A stretch of DNA of 64,000 nt, taken from assembly GCF_000783395.1 (NCBI RefSeq), contig NZ_JSFK01000016.1:186001-250000 (forward strand), read 5' to 3'. The notes under the pieces are model-generated. The model searched no databases. It was not told the DNA's origin and was given only the letters and a program-made list of their open reading frames with translations. The translations under genes were made by a program, and so were the position numbers. Of this stretch, positions 19,264-28,207 are shown piece by piece (position 1 is the stretch's first letter; each line of letters starts with the position of its first letter). This DNA comes from Pseudomonas chlororaphis. GTDB lineage: Bacteria; Pseudomonadota; Gammaproteobacteria; Pseudomonadales; Pseudomonadaceae.

Positions 19264-21243
19264 ATGAAACCTGTATTGCCCCACGCCCAACTCGACTGGG
19301 ATGACCAGGGACGCCCGCGTTCGCGGGTGTTCGATGACGTGTATTTTTCCGACAAATCAGGTCTGGATGAAACCCGTTATGTGTTCCTCGAACAGAACCG
19401 TCTGGCCGAGCGTTTTGCGGCGTTGCCGGCGGATGGGCGGCTGGTCATCGGCGAAACCGGTTTTGGTACCGGGCTGAATTTTCTCTGTGCCTGGCAGTTG
19501 TTCGAGCAACACGCCGTGGCCGGTGCGCGGCTGCATTTTGTCAGCGTCGAAAAATACCCGTTGAGCCCGGCCGATCTGCAACGGGCCTTGGCGCTATGGC
19601 CAGAACTCAAGCCGTTGGCCGATCAGTTGCTGACGCATTACGTGTCGATCCATCAGGGTTTTCAGCGCATCACGTTGGCCAACGGCTGCGTGACGCTGAC
19701 GCTGTTGATCGGCGATGCCCTGGAGCAACTGCCGCAGCTCGACGCGCAGATCGACGCATGGTTTCTCGACGGTTTCGCCCCGGCGAAAAACCCCGACATG
19801 TGGACCGCCGAACTGTTTGTCGAATTGGCGCGACTGGCAGCGCCTGGTTCGACCATCAGCACCTTCACCAGCACCGGCTGGGTTCGCCGTTTGCTCAACG
19901 CCGCCGGGTTCAAAATGAAGCGCACGCCGGGCATCGGCCACAAGTGGGAAATCCTTCGGGGCGAATTTCTCGGCTGGCCGGCGGAAGTTGCCCCGCCAGT
20001 GCCGGACAAGCCGTGGTTCGCGCGTCCTGCGCCGATCGCCACTGAGCGGCGTGCGCTGGTGATCGGCGCCGGTCTGGCCGGATGTGCCACGGCGTCCAGT
20101 CTGGCCGCACGCGGCTGGCAGGTCACTTTGCTGGAGCGCCATGAAACCGTGGCGCAAGAAGCCTCGGGCAACCCGCAGGGCGTGCTGTACCTGAAATTGT
20201 CTGCCCACGGCACGGCGTTGTCGCAACTGATCGTCAGCGGTTTCGGTTACACCCGACGCCTGCTGGAAACCCTGCAACGCGGCACCGACTGGGACGACTG
20301 CGGCGTGCTGCAACTGGCGTTCAATGCCAAGGAAGCCGAGCGTCACGCGCAATTGGCGCAAGCCTTCCCGGAAGATCTGTTGCAGTGGCTGGATCAGCCC
20401 GAGGCGCAGGCCCGCGCCGGGGTCAGCGTGAGCCATGGCGGCTTGTACTATCCCGAAGGTGGCTGGGTGCATCCGCCGGCGTTGTGTCAGGCGCAAGCGG
20501 CGCAGCCGAACATCGAACTGCTCAGCCATTGCCAGGCACTGCAACTGCGCAAGGTCGATGATCAGTGGCAGGCTCTGGATGGAGAGCGTTTGCTCGCCTG
20601 CGCGCCGGTCGTGGTGCTGGCCGGTGCCGCCGACATCAAATGTTTTGCGCAGAGTGCCGAGTTGCCGCTCAAGCGCATTCGCGGGCAGATCACTCGTCTG
20701 GCAGAAACCGCAGAAAGCCAGGCGCTTGCCACTGTGGTCTGCGCCGAAGGCTACGTCGCCCCGGCCCGTCTGGGCGAACACACCCTCGGCGCCAGTTTCG
20801 ATTTCAACAGTGATGACCTGACGCCGACCACCGCCGAACACCAAGGAAATCTGGCAATGCTCGATGAGATCTCCAGCGACCTCGTCGCGCGCCTGCACCT
20901 CAGCGAACAGCCTGTCGAAGACCTGCAGGGCCGCGCAGCCTTTCGCTGCACCAGTCCTGACTATCTGCCGATCGTCGGCCCCCTCGCCGACCGCCAAGCG
21001 TTCCTCGACACCTATGCCGTCCTGAGCAAGGATGCCCGTCAGGTGCCAGACATCGCCTGTCCGTGGCTGGACGGCTTGTACGTCAACAGCGGCCACGGCT
21101 CTCGCGGGCTGATCACCGCGCCATTGTCCGGAGAACTGCTCGCTGCGTGGCTGGACAACGAACCGCTACCGCTGCCACGCAGTGTCGCCGAAGCCTGTCA
21201 CCCTAACCGCTTCGCCCTGCGTCAGTTGATTCGCGGCAAGTGA
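19264..21243 (+). CDS. mnmC: Bifunctional tRNA mnm5s2U methyltransferase/oxidase MnmC
   Basis: A 659-aa fusion protein completing 5-methylaminomethyl-2-thiouridine at the wobble base. Residues 1 to about 235 are the SAM-dependent methyltransferase (GETGFGTGLNFL; WFLDGFAPAKNPDMW). From about 260 the FAD-dependent demodifying oxidase begins with VIGAGLAGCATASSLAARG, ending in the flavin-binding GHGSRGLITAPLSGELLA block. Both halves look intact and the length is normal. Its stop is 3 bp from the stop of the giant NEL gene on the other strand. Confidence 0.96.
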   Translation: MKPVLPHAQLDWDDQGRPRSRVFDDVYFSDKSGLDETRYVFLEQNRLAERFAALPADGRLVIGETGFGTGLNFLCAWQLFEQHAVAGARLHFVSVEKYPLSPADLQRALALWPELKPLADQLLTHYVSIHQGFQRITLANGCVTLTLLIGDALEQLPQLDAQIDAWFLDGFAPAKNPDMWTAELFVELARLAAPGSTISTFTSTGWVRRLLNAAGFKMKRTPGIGHKWEILRGEFLGWPAEVAPPVPDKPWFARPAPIATERRALVIGAGLAGCATASSLAARGWQVTLLERHETVAQEASGNPQGVLYLKLSAHGTALSQLIVSGFGYTRRLLETLQRGTDWDDCGVLQLAFNAKEAERHAQLAQAFPEDLLQWLDQPEAQARAGVSVSHGGLYYPEGGWVHPPALCQAQAAQPNIELLSHCQALQLRKVDDQWQALDGERLLACAPVVVLAGAADIKCFAQSAELPLKRIRGQITRLAETAESQALATVVCAEGYVAPARLGEHTLGASFDFNSDDLTPTTAEHQGNLAMLDEISSDLVARLHLSEQPVEDLQGRAAFRCTSPDYLPIVGPLADRQAFLDTYAVLSKDARQVPDIACPWLDGLYVNSGHGSRGLITAPLSGELLAAWLDNEPLPLPRSVAEACHPNRFALRQLIRGK

Positions 21244-21246
21244 ATC

Positions 21247-24200
21247 TCACATGTCTGGCATCACGCACAGGCCCAGGTCCATCAGGCGGATAGACTCCTG
21301 CGTCAGGCGCTTGAACTCTGCCTCTTGCGCCTGCTCCTTTTGAAGTTTGAGGGCAAGCCCCTGACTCAGATAGTCAGCACTGGGCAATGTGTCCGCCTGC
21401 TCATCCAGGGCACTCATGCGCGGCGCGAACGACTCTTCAATCAGCGAGAATTTGCGCGTAAACGTACGTTTCAGGTAGTCACGCCAAAACGTCTGCTGCT
21501 GCATGAATTCGAGCCATCGGGGGGAGAGTTCGTCTGTAGCGATCCGGTGTTGCGCCTTTTCCAGATCAGCGGCGGTCACACCGCTCTCCAGTCCCAGCAG
21601 CATGTTCTGCGGCTGGCCGGGCAGGTCCAGTGTCTTCGCCAGCCCGATGCGATAAGCCAGGTTCACCTCGACTTCATCCAGCTTCCCGACCTTGACCGCA
21701 TGTTCGCGGGCAATCGCGTTCAGTCGATGCAGCCGGAACAGACCGCGGCCGAGTTCGAGCAGCGGTTTGGCAGTGACCTTGCCGCCGGCTCCCTTGGTTA
21801 CACGATCGACGTGAACAGCAACTTCAAGATGACTGAAATTGATCGCCGCAGTGTCATCGCAATTGATCGGGTTGGCAGCCAGATCGAGCAACTCATCGCA
21901 GAGAGGGCCATCAGCCTCTGCGGCCTTCAATACCACCCAGATCCGTCGCTGCATGTCAGCGCGGCCCTTCGTCCCGTCGGCGGTATCGCCCAGTTGCGCC
22001 AGCAACTGGAACAAGCCATCGGCACGAGTATCGTCGCGAAACGCCTCCCAGATCCGCACCTGCGTCAGCCATTCCTCACCGGTCGTCTTGGTGAGCCATA
22101 AAGAGCGCGCGGTTTGTTCGTGGAGTCGGGCAATGTCGTCCGCGGTGTAACCCATTCCTATACCGTAATTATTGCGATAGTTATCCAGATGCGTTTTGCT
22201 GGTTTCAGTAAAGGGATTGAGCCCCAGGTTGAGCGCCCGGGTAAATCGTCGTGGTTTTTGAAACAACCAGCCGGGCAACTGCTCGATATTGTTTTCTCGC
22301 AGATCCATCCATTCGATATGGGCGCGATTCTGCAGACCTTCAGGCAGTTCGGTAATCCCCGTATCGCGCAGCAACAACTGACGCAGGTTGCTCATTTGAC
22401 TGACATCCGGGGTGGCGCCCAACGGGTTGTTGTTCAGATTCAGATACGTCAGCGTGCGCAGCCGGTTCAAATTCTTCAATGTCTGCTCGGTCAGCTTTAC
22501 CTGATTGCCCCCCAGGCTCAATCGCTTGAGGTTGGGCATATGCGACAGCACATCGGGGAGCCGGGTGATTTTATTGTTGTCGAGCTCCAGCGACTCAAGC
22601 TGTTTGAAGGATTTGAGGAAGTACGTGACATCATCATTTTGCGCCATGTCTTTCATCGACAAATGCTGGATATGGTCAAAGCTCAACCCCGCAGGCATGC
22701 TCGGCAGCTTGCCGATGCGCATTCGATCGAGATTGAGGGCACAGACCGATTTGCCCTGTTCACCCTCGGTCCAGTCAAACCGCCGAAAGCCCTCTACGAT
22801 CAGCTCGGCCGCCATCTTGCGGCTTTGCCGTGCTTCGGCCAGATCCCCCTCTATCGCCTTCAGGGCGGTGCCATCTTCACTCCAGATAAAGAGAACGTCA
22901 CGCAGGGTTTTCAGATCCTGACGCAAGGCTTTGACCCGTATCGCCCGGCTCAGCGGATCGTCGCCCAACTCATCAAGCAATTGACTGGCCTGCGCGTCAT
23001 TCAGGCGCGGATAGAGTTTGCGCACTTTGCGCAGCAACTTGCGTGAGTGGTTCGTCGCAGGGGCCTGATCGCCTTGCACGCAGGCCGGCTCGACGCCCGG
23101 TGGTTCGTACTTGCCGTTGACCAGTATTCGCCCGGTGGCTTCGCGCTCTTCGAACCCTGCGTCGAGCAGTTTGCTACGCAAGCGCTGTCTGCTGGTCTGC
23201 CCGGCATCGATCAATCCGATTGCCTCACGCTGACGTGACGGGAGCGCCTTGAGGATGGCGGTGCATTGAGCGTCGGGCCCAGACGCCACCTTGCCAAGGG
23301 ATTTTTTGTTGCCGTCAAAGGCTTCATAACCGTCAGCGGATTTCACCAGGTAACAGCTATCGTCAGCGGTCGCGGATGCCTCGCCGATGGCTTCCAGCAC
23401 GGGTCCGGTCAAAGCCTGGTCGCGCACCTCCAGGCGCAGTTTTTTATCCCAGCCGCTAAGGCGGGGCAGCAACTGAATGGCCAGTTTGTCGGTATCGGCA
23501 TTCGCCAGCCTTGGCCAGTGAAATCCCGCCAGCCCACGGTCGAGCCGCACCTTGGCGGCAGCTGCCCGGGCCCGCTGCCCCAGGCGCAAAGGCACCCGTG
23601 CGGTGGTGCGCAGGTGCTGGCCCTCGACACTGGGTGCGCGGTCGATCAGCCGTTGTCCATAGCGCGCCGGGATGTCGGCGAAAACCTTGCGCAAATTGCG
23701 CAGCTCATCCGCCTGACTCTCGTCGTAGCGTTGATACAAACGCTCGAACACCGCGCGATAATCGGCCCTGAGTGCCGCACCCAGCTTTTTCGCCAGTGCG
23801 CTTTCCTCAGTGCTTTTTGCGACTTTGCCGCCAAGCAACGCATCGACCTCGTTTGGGTACAGACCATCGATAACCGTTTGCAACAATTGACCTCGGGACA
23901 ATTGGTCCCGGGTAACGACCACACCCAGCGTTTCGTCAATCGTGCTGTTCGCAGGATAGGTCGCTTCGACGGCCTCTTCTTCTCCGGCCACCTCGATATA
24001 GCGGTCGGTGGGCCAGCCCGGCAGTTTCAGCAAGACATGCATCAGCGTCTCGACAGATTGCCCGGAATGGGTCTCGCCGTTTTCCAGCTCCACGGTCAAT
24101 TCCCGTAACTGGCGCCCGATGCGGACACGCTCGACGGTATCGCGCAGGCGCACAGGCAGGCTCAGATTGTCGTTGAAGGTGTCGAGCACGGTCTGATGCG

Positions 24201-26070
24201 AGGTGTCGCTGAGTCGACGCATCATGTCCAGGTCGCTGTCGACGAATTCGCGCAAGTGCGGGTCGATGCGTTTCAGCGCGTACGCGGAACTGCCCCATTC
24301 CTCCGGCTCTTCAGCGGGTAGCCGCCAACCGCCTTCGACGTGCCGGACCAGTTCCGGGGTATAGGCTTGCGCTCGTTTGGCGTGTTCCAGGCGCCACAGG
24401 TTGGCGTCGATATCGTAGCTGCCGGCGAACACACGATGATCAACATTGCCAAGGGTTTTCGCGCCAATCTGATAAAACTCCTTGGAGCCAGGATCGATGG
24501 TGAACCCGGCCGGGAGCGAATGCTCGTAGGGCGCGAAATCGGGCTTCCACAGGCGCGCTTTACCGGCGTGATTGAGAATGGCAGTGAATTCACCAAAGAA
24601 CTGCGGGTGCGTGCGCAGCAGTTTGCGACCCAGTGCCCCCAACACTTTTTGCCCGCTGGCGAAGACGCCCATCAATGCGATGTTCTCGACCACGCTGAGC
24701 AGATGCGACAGGGCTTGCTGATGATCACCACGCTGCCAGTCTTCAATACCTTCGTACACTTCGCCAAGCAATTGCCCCACCGCGACGCCCATCATCAATT
24801 GCCCAAGCACCGGCACGAAGAGCCCGGCAACCGAGGCAATGTTCACCCCGCGCTGAACGAAATCGAGCAGGCGCTGGCGGCGTGTATCTTCATCGATATC
24901 AGCAGTAGGCACTGCCAGTTTGCGTGCATCGATCTGCAACTTGCCGACATGGCTTTGCACCATGAAATCGAAGAGCGGAACGCTGATCGGCCACTGTTTG
25001 ACCAGGCCGAGATCGCCTTTTTCAGCGAGCGTCTTGAAGAAATCCGCCTTGTCGTCTTCGTCGAGACTGCGGGCAAAGTAGTCCTGATAATCCGCGGTTT
25101 TCAGTTGCTGCACCAGGTAGCGCTTGAATGCATTGAAACTGGGGTATTCGTACACGGCCCGCTCAGGTTCGCCGGGCATGTACACCATGCATCCGTCCTC
25201 AGGGTGTTGTTCCACGGAGCGTCTGGAAAAAACGACGACGCCCCACACGCAGCTGTCGAGTATCTTGATGCCCTGCATGATCAGCGGTTCTGTGCCGTAC
25301 CGCAGGGTTCGCGTCGACGCCACGCCCCCGGCCAACATCAGGCCCTGCAACATGCGCAGGCCTGCCGCTGTGATATCGCCCTTGAGCCAGGCCAGGTGCG
25401 CATCCAGTTCCAGTAGCGACTGTTTCAGTGCGGCGATATCGCGGGTCATTGCACTGGCCGCCACGACTTTGCCGCTTTCGTCACGCAGACCGAACACTTG
25501 CAGCAGGTGCTCCTGGTATTTCTTGCCCAGATCCAGCTGGCGGCAAAACGCGGCAAACGCCGCCGGAGTCAAGCCGCTCACACCCAGCGGCGCACTTTTC
25601 AGGCGCACCTGACTGCCATCGGGAAACGCGTCAGCCTGCTCCTCGTCTTCGGTGAAATTCTGCATGGCAGCCTGCAAAAGCGTTTGCGAGGCGTGTTTGA
25701 CGAGTTCGATCCCGGCCTGATCGGTCGCAGTCGTCTCACAGCCACAATCAACACCCGGCAGACTGATCACATCTGCGCCTGCGTCATAAAGCGCCGGCCA
25801 TTTTTTGCTCAATGCCGCGTTGAGTTCGCTGATACAGAAATCGGCCAACGGTTTTAGCCGGATAAGATCCTTATTGACCTTGAGTTGCCGGGCGTACAGT
25901 TCACGGTTGATTTCATCCAGCCTGGCCAGGCTGGTGGCCGACGCCTGGAGCAAATACGCCGGGAGCGTTTTTTCCAGGGTTTCGGCGGTGTCGAGGTCGC
26001 CGGTTGCGTCGAATAAAGTGCTCAGGATGGCCCCTTGAGCCTGAGCAGGTTTGTTGTCTTGGGCGAGCAT
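21247..26070 (-). CDS. Giant toxin/effector-like protein: dermonecrotic-type N-terminus, LRRs, NEL ubiquitin-ligase C-terminus
   Basis: A 1607-aa protein. Residues about 90-360 resemble the DUF6543 'dermonecrotic toxin' region. A hydrophobic stretch near 405-440 (VAGLFVPVLGQLMMGVAVGQ) could insert in membranes. Leucine-rich repeats span about 1130-1275, with units such as LESLELDNNKITRLPDVL and LTYLNLNNNPLGATPD. The C-terminal 300 residues look like the NEL (IpaH/SspH) E3 ligase domain; C1404 in INCDDTAA fits the catalytic Cys-x-Asp. Such ligases act inside eukaryotic cells after secretion, so a host-directed role is inferred. No secretion genes are adjacent and no signal peptide is seen. AAAGGA precedes the ATG. 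It lies between core genes mnmC and the NAGGN cluster, consistent with insertion. Confidence 0.82.
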   Translation of the reverse strand: MLAQDNKPAQAQGAILSTLFDATGDLDTAETLEKTLPAYLLQASATSLARLDEINRELYARQLKVNKDLIRLKPLADFCISELNAALSKKWPALYDAGADVISLPGVDCGCETTATDQAGIELVKHASQTLLQAAMQNFTEDEEQADAFPDGSQVRLKSAPLGVSGLTPAAFAAFCRQLDLGKKYQEHLLQVFGLRDESGKVVAASAMTRDIAALKQSLLELDAHLAWLKGDITAAGLRMLQGLMLAGGVASTRTLRYGTEPLIMQGIKILDSCVWGVVVFSRRSVEQHPEDGCMVYMPGEPERAVYEYPSFNAFKRYLVQQLKTADYQDYFARSLDEDDKADFFKTLAEKGDLGLVKQWPISVPLFDFMVQSHVGKLQIDARKLAVPTADIDEDTRRQRLLDFVQRGVNIASVAGLFVPVLGQLMMGVAVGQLLGEVYEGIEDWQRGDHQQALSHLLSVVENIALMGVFASGQKVLGALGRKLLRTHPQFFGEFTAILNHAGKARLWKPDFAPYEHSLPAGFTIDPGSKEFYQIGAKTLGNVDHRVFAGSYDIDANLWRLEHAKRAQAYTPELVRHVEGGWRLPAEEPEEWGSSAYALKRIDPHLREFVDSDLDMMRRLSDTSHQTVLDTFNDNLSLPVRLRDTVERVRIGRQLRELTVELENGETHSGQSVETLMHVLLKLPGWPTDRYIEVAGEEEAVEATYPANSTIDETLGVVVTRDQLSRGQLLQTVIDGLYPNEVDALLGGKVAKSTEESALAKKLGAALRADYRAVFERLYQRYDESQADELRNLRKVFADIPARYGQRLIDRAPSVEGQHLRTTARVPLRLGQRARAAAAKVRLDRGLAGFHWPRLANADTDKLAIQLLPRLSGWDKKLRLEVRDQALTGPVLEAIGEASATADDSCYLVKSADGYEAFDGNKKSLGKVASGPDAQCTAILKALPSRQREAIGLIDAGQTSRQRLRSKLLDAGFEEREATGRILVNGKYEPPGVEPACVQGDQAPATNHSRKLLRKVRKLYPRLNDAQASQLLDELGDDPLSRAIRVKALRQDLKTLRDVLFIWSEDGTALKAIEGDLAEARQSRKMAAELIVEGFRRFDWTEGEQGKSVCALNLDRMRIGKLPSMPAGLSFDHIQHLSMKDMAQNDDVTYFLKSFKQLESLELDNNKITRLPDVLSHMPNLKRLSLGGNQVKLTEQTLKNLNRLRTLTYLNLNNNPLGATPDVSQMSNLRQLLLRDTGITELPEGLQNRAHIEWMDLRENNIEQLPGWLFQKPRRFTRALNLGLNPFTETSKTHLDNYRNNYGIGMGYTADDIARLHEQTARSLWLTKTTGEEWLTQVRIWEAFRDDTRADGLFQLLAQLGDTADGTKGRADMQRRIWVVLKAAEADGPLCDELLDLAANPINCDDTAAINFSHLEVAVHVDRVTKGAGGKVTAKPLLELGRGLFRLHRLNAIAREHAVKVGKLDEVEVNLAYRIGLAKTLDLPGQPQNMLLGLESGVTAADLEKAQHRIATDELSPRWLEFMQQQTFWRDYLKRTFTRKFSLIEESFAPRMSALDEQADTLPSADYLSQGLALKLQKEQAQEAEFKRLTQESIRLMDLGLCVMPDM

Positions 26071-26431
26071 GGCAATAGTCCTTTATTGCGGTTGAGCCTT
26101 TGACGTTAGCGGTGACGCGCAGTTATTAACAACTCAAAATCCTGTGGGCAATCCAGGCCAATCAAGCACTTTTTGTCATGAATAAAATAGCCCTGCACCA
26201 CCCGACGAGCATTACCGCGCCCCTGAAGCGCTGACGCTGAAAAGCGCATCGGCGCGCGCAAAGACCGCGTCTTTCGATCAGCCCTCATAACTGTCGCGCA
26301 AAAGGCAGAGTCGCCTCTTTATAACTTATCGATCTAAAACTCCCCTTACCGCGTCTGGTCAGTTTCTGAGTACCCGCCCTTTGGCGAAAGAATGTTTGAC
26401 CCTCCCCAACGGAAAAACCGGTAAGGACTTT
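26071..26431. other. Divergent control region between the NEL gene and the NAGGN cluster
   Basis: A 361-bp gap between divergent genes. It contains the palindrome AAAGAC-CGC-GTCTTT (26260-26274) and an AT-rich stretch around 26310-26340, probably the promoter zone of the osmolyte genes. I could not identify a convincing sigma-factor site or a small gene. Confidence 0.4.
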
Positions 26432-28204
26432 ATGTGCGGATTAGCTGGCGAGTTACGCTTTGATCAACAACCTGCAGACCTTGCAGCGATCGAGAGAATC
26501 ACCCATCACCTGGCCCCTCGCGGCCCCGACGCGTGGGGCTTCCATGCCCAAGGGCCGATTGCCCTGGGTCATCGTCGCCTGAAAATCATGGACCTGTCGG
26601 ATGGCTCGGCGCAGCCGATGATCGACAGCCAACTCGGCCTGTCGCTGGCCTTCAACGGCGCGATCTACAACTTCCCGGAGTTGCGTGCCGAACTTGAAGC
26701 ACTGGGTTACGCCTTCTATTCCGGTGGCGACACCGAAGTGCTGCTCAAGGGCTACCACGCCTGGGGCGAAGCGCTCCTGCCGAAACTCAACGGCATGTTC
26801 GCGTTTGCCATTTGGGAGCGCGACGCGCAACGCCTGTTTATTGCCCGCGACCGTCTCGGCGTGAAGCCGTTGTACCTGTCGCGCACTGGCCAGCGTTTGC
26901 GCTTCGCCTCGGCGTTACCGGCGCTGCTCAAGGGCGGCGACATCAACCCGATCCTCGATCCGGTGGCGCTCAATCATTATCTGAATTTCCATGCCGTGGT
27001 CCCGGCGCCGCGCACCCTGCTGGCCGGCATCGAAAAACTGCCGCCCGCTACATGGATGCGCGTTGAAGCCGATGGCAGCACCGAGCAGAAAACCTGGTGG
27101 ACGCTGCCTTACGGCCCACACGACGACGAGAAAAACCTGACGCTGGAAGACTGGGTCGACCGCGTCCTCGACAGCACCCGCGAAGCGGTGGCGATCCGTC
27201 AACGTGCGGCGGTGGATGTCGGCGTGCTGCTGTCTGGCGGTGTCGATTCGAGCATGCTCGTCGGTCTGTTGCGTGAAGTCGGCGTGGAAAACCTGTCGAC
27301 CTTTTCCATCGGTTTCCAGGATGCCGGCGGCGAACGCGGAGACGAGTTTCAGTATTCCGATCTGATCGCCAAACATTACGGCACTCAGCATCATCAGCTG
27401 CGTATCGACGAGAAAGAAATCATCGAGCAACTGCCCGCCGCCTTCCGCGCGATGAGCGAACCGATGGTCAGCCATGACTGCATCGCCTTCTATCTGCTGT
27501 CGCGTGAAGTGGCCAAACACTGCAAGGTGGTACAAAGCGGCCAAGGCGCGGATGAGTTGTTCGCCGGTTATCACTGGTACCCGCAAGTCGACGGCGCGGC
27601 CGATCCTTACGCGGCTTACCGCAACGCATTTTTCGACCGAAGCTATGACGACTACGCCGCCACCGTGCAGCCGAAATGGCTGACCGCGAACGATGCCGCA
27701 GGCGACTTCGTCAAGGAACATTTCGCCCAGCCCGGCGCCGATGCCGCAGTGGACAAAGCCCTGCGTCTGGACAGCACGGTGATGCTGGTCGATGACCCGG
27801 TCAAACGTGTCGACAACATGACCATGGCCTGGGGTCTGGAGGCGCGCACGCCGTTTCTCGACTATCGACTGGTCGAACTCTCGGCGCGTGTGCCGGGCCA
27901 GTTCAAGCTGCCCGATGGCGGCAAACAAGTCTTGAAAGAAGCCGCGCGTCGAGTGATTCCAAGTGAAGTGATCGACCGCAAGAAAGGCTACTTCCCGGTG
28001 CCCGGTCTCAAGCACTTGCAGGGCGACACGCTGAACTGGGTGCGCGAACTGCTGCTCGATCCAAGTCAGGATCGCGGCCTGTTCAACCCGGCCATGCTCG
28101 ACAAATTACTGACCGACCCGCAAGGCCAACTGACGCCGTTGCGCGGTTCGAAGCTGTGGCAACTGGCAGCTCTGAATCTGTGGCTCAGTGAACAAGGAAT
28201 CTGA
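26432..28204 (+). CDS. N-acetylglutaminylglutamine amidotransferase (asparagine-synthetase-like)
   Basis: A 590-aa class II glutamine amidotransferase. The start at 26432 exposes the catalytic cysteine as residue 2 (MCGLAGELRF); an upstream in-frame start at 26381 would bury it. The N-terminal glutaminase domain (to about residue 210) is followed by the synthetase domain with the PP-loop LLSGGVDSSM. Within this cluster it should amidate N-acetylglutaminylglutamine to NAGGN, a dipeptide osmolyte made under salt stress. GTAAGGAC precedes the ATG. The next gene starts 3 bp after the stop. Without the neighbours it would only be called asparagine synthetase. Confidence 0.9.
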   Translation: MCGLAGELRFDQQPADLAAIERITHHLAPRGPDAWGFHAQGPIALGHRRLKIMDLSDGSAQPMIDSQLGLSLAFNGAIYNFPELRAELEALGYAFYSGGDTEVLLKGYHAWGEALLPKLNGMFAFAIWERDAQRLFIARDRLGVKPLYLSRTGQRLRFASALPALLKGGDINPILDPVALNHYLNFHAVVPAPRTLLAGIEKLPPATWMRVEADGSTEQKTWWTLPYGPHDDEKNLTLEDWVDRVLDSTREAVAIRQRAAVDVGVLLSGGVDSSMLVGLLREVGVENLSTFSIGFQDAGGERGDEFQYSDLIAKHYGTQHHQLRIDEKEIIEQLPAAFRAMSEPMVSHDCIAFYLLSREVAKHCKVVQSGQGADELFAGYHWYPQVDGAADPYAAYRNAFFDRSYDDYAATVQPKWLTANDAAGDFVKEHFAQPGADAAVDKALRLDSTVMLVDDPVKRVDNMTMAWGLEARTPFLDYRLVELSARVPGQFKLPDGGKQVLKEAARRVIPSEVIDRKKGYFPVPGLKHLQGDTLNWVRELLLDPSQDRGLFNPAMLDKLLTDPQGQLTPLRGSKLWQLAALNLWLSEQGI

Positions 28205-28207
28205 TCG

